Shown in pieces: positions 6,142 to 6,195 of a stretch of 6,195 bases of DNA (position 1 is its first letter; every line of letters begins with the position of its first letter). The position numbers and the translations under genes are program-made. The DNA is from an uncultured bacterium. Lineage in GTDB: Bacteria; Bacteroidota; Bacteroidia; Chitinophagales; CAIODY01. The notes under the pieces were generated by a model. It had not been told where the DNA came from and did no database searches. It was given only the letters and a program-made list of their open reading frames with translations. The DNA is taken from positions 1 to 6,195 of the forward strand of contig CAIQHW010000280.1 in assembly GCA_903871715.1 (NCBI GenBank). The letters are read 5' to 3'.

Positions 6142-6195
6142 ATGGAACAAATGACCAACAAAAAAACAGCAGAAAGTTTGATGAAAGACATCAAA
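6142..6195 (+). CDS. Start of an unidentified gene (first 18 codons, cut by window edge)
   Basis: An ATG at 6142 opens a frame to the right edge, beginning MEQMTNKKTAESLMKDIK. It is preceded by an A-rich stretch (AAAAACAAACAAA) typical of Bacteroidota translation starts, and the upstream frame offers no better start. The polar, helix-favouring N-terminus with no signal peptide suggests a cytoplasmic or peripheral protein. The pattern TAESLMKDIK recalls the start of small ElaB/YqjD/DUF883-like proteins, but 18 residues are too few for a call. A second in-frame ATG at 6151 is an alternative start. Confidence 0.5.
   Translation, partial: MEQMTNKKTAESLMKDIK

Overview
The window looks like chromosomal DNA of a Bacteroidota bacterium, probably of the Chitinophagaceae or a relative. 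The reasons are its AT-rich composition, A-rich translation starts without Shine-Dalgarno sequences, matches to the Bacteroidota -7 element TAnnTTTG, a type IX secretion (T9SS) sorting domain, and a large modular surface protein of a kind common in that phylum. The placement rests on remembered family features, not on a search.

Layout. Positions 1-1096 (minus strand, cut by the window edge) encode the N-terminal half of a PIF1/RecD-like superfamily 1 DNA helicase. A 128-bp divergent intergenic region separates it from ftcD (1225-2913, plus strand), a bifunctional glutamate formimidoyltransferase/formimidoyltetrahydrofolate cyclodeaminase that feeds the formimino group from histidine breakdown into the folate pool. 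A strong bidirectional hairpin terminator (2963-3002) lies between ftcD and a convergent pair of minus-strand genes. In transcription order the pair is a small exported protein with a T9SS type A sorting domain (5212-5673), then a 696-residue exported, repeat-rich, probably fibrous surface protein (3034-5124). The last 468 bp before the final gene hold no convincing gene. They contain a perfect 24-bp AT-rich palindrome, some small hairpins and a slightly GC-richer block with overlapping short reading frames. At 6142 the first 18 codons of another plus-strand gene are visible.

The most notable observation is that the small T9SS-type gene stops at an in-frame TAA exactly where its sorting domain should read Gly-Thr-Tyr-Ile-Leu. 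The rest of the domain is still encoded in the same frame downstream (5137-5211) and ends at its own stop, 12 bp before the next gene. This looks like a recent nonsense mutation, or a sequencing error, that removes the end of the secretion signal.

The helicase and ftcD are housekeeping-type genes with no evident link to each other. The two minus-strand exported proteins probably form one transcription unit for the cell envelope or surface. I did not find a convincing new multi-gene system such as defence, CRISPR or a mobile element.
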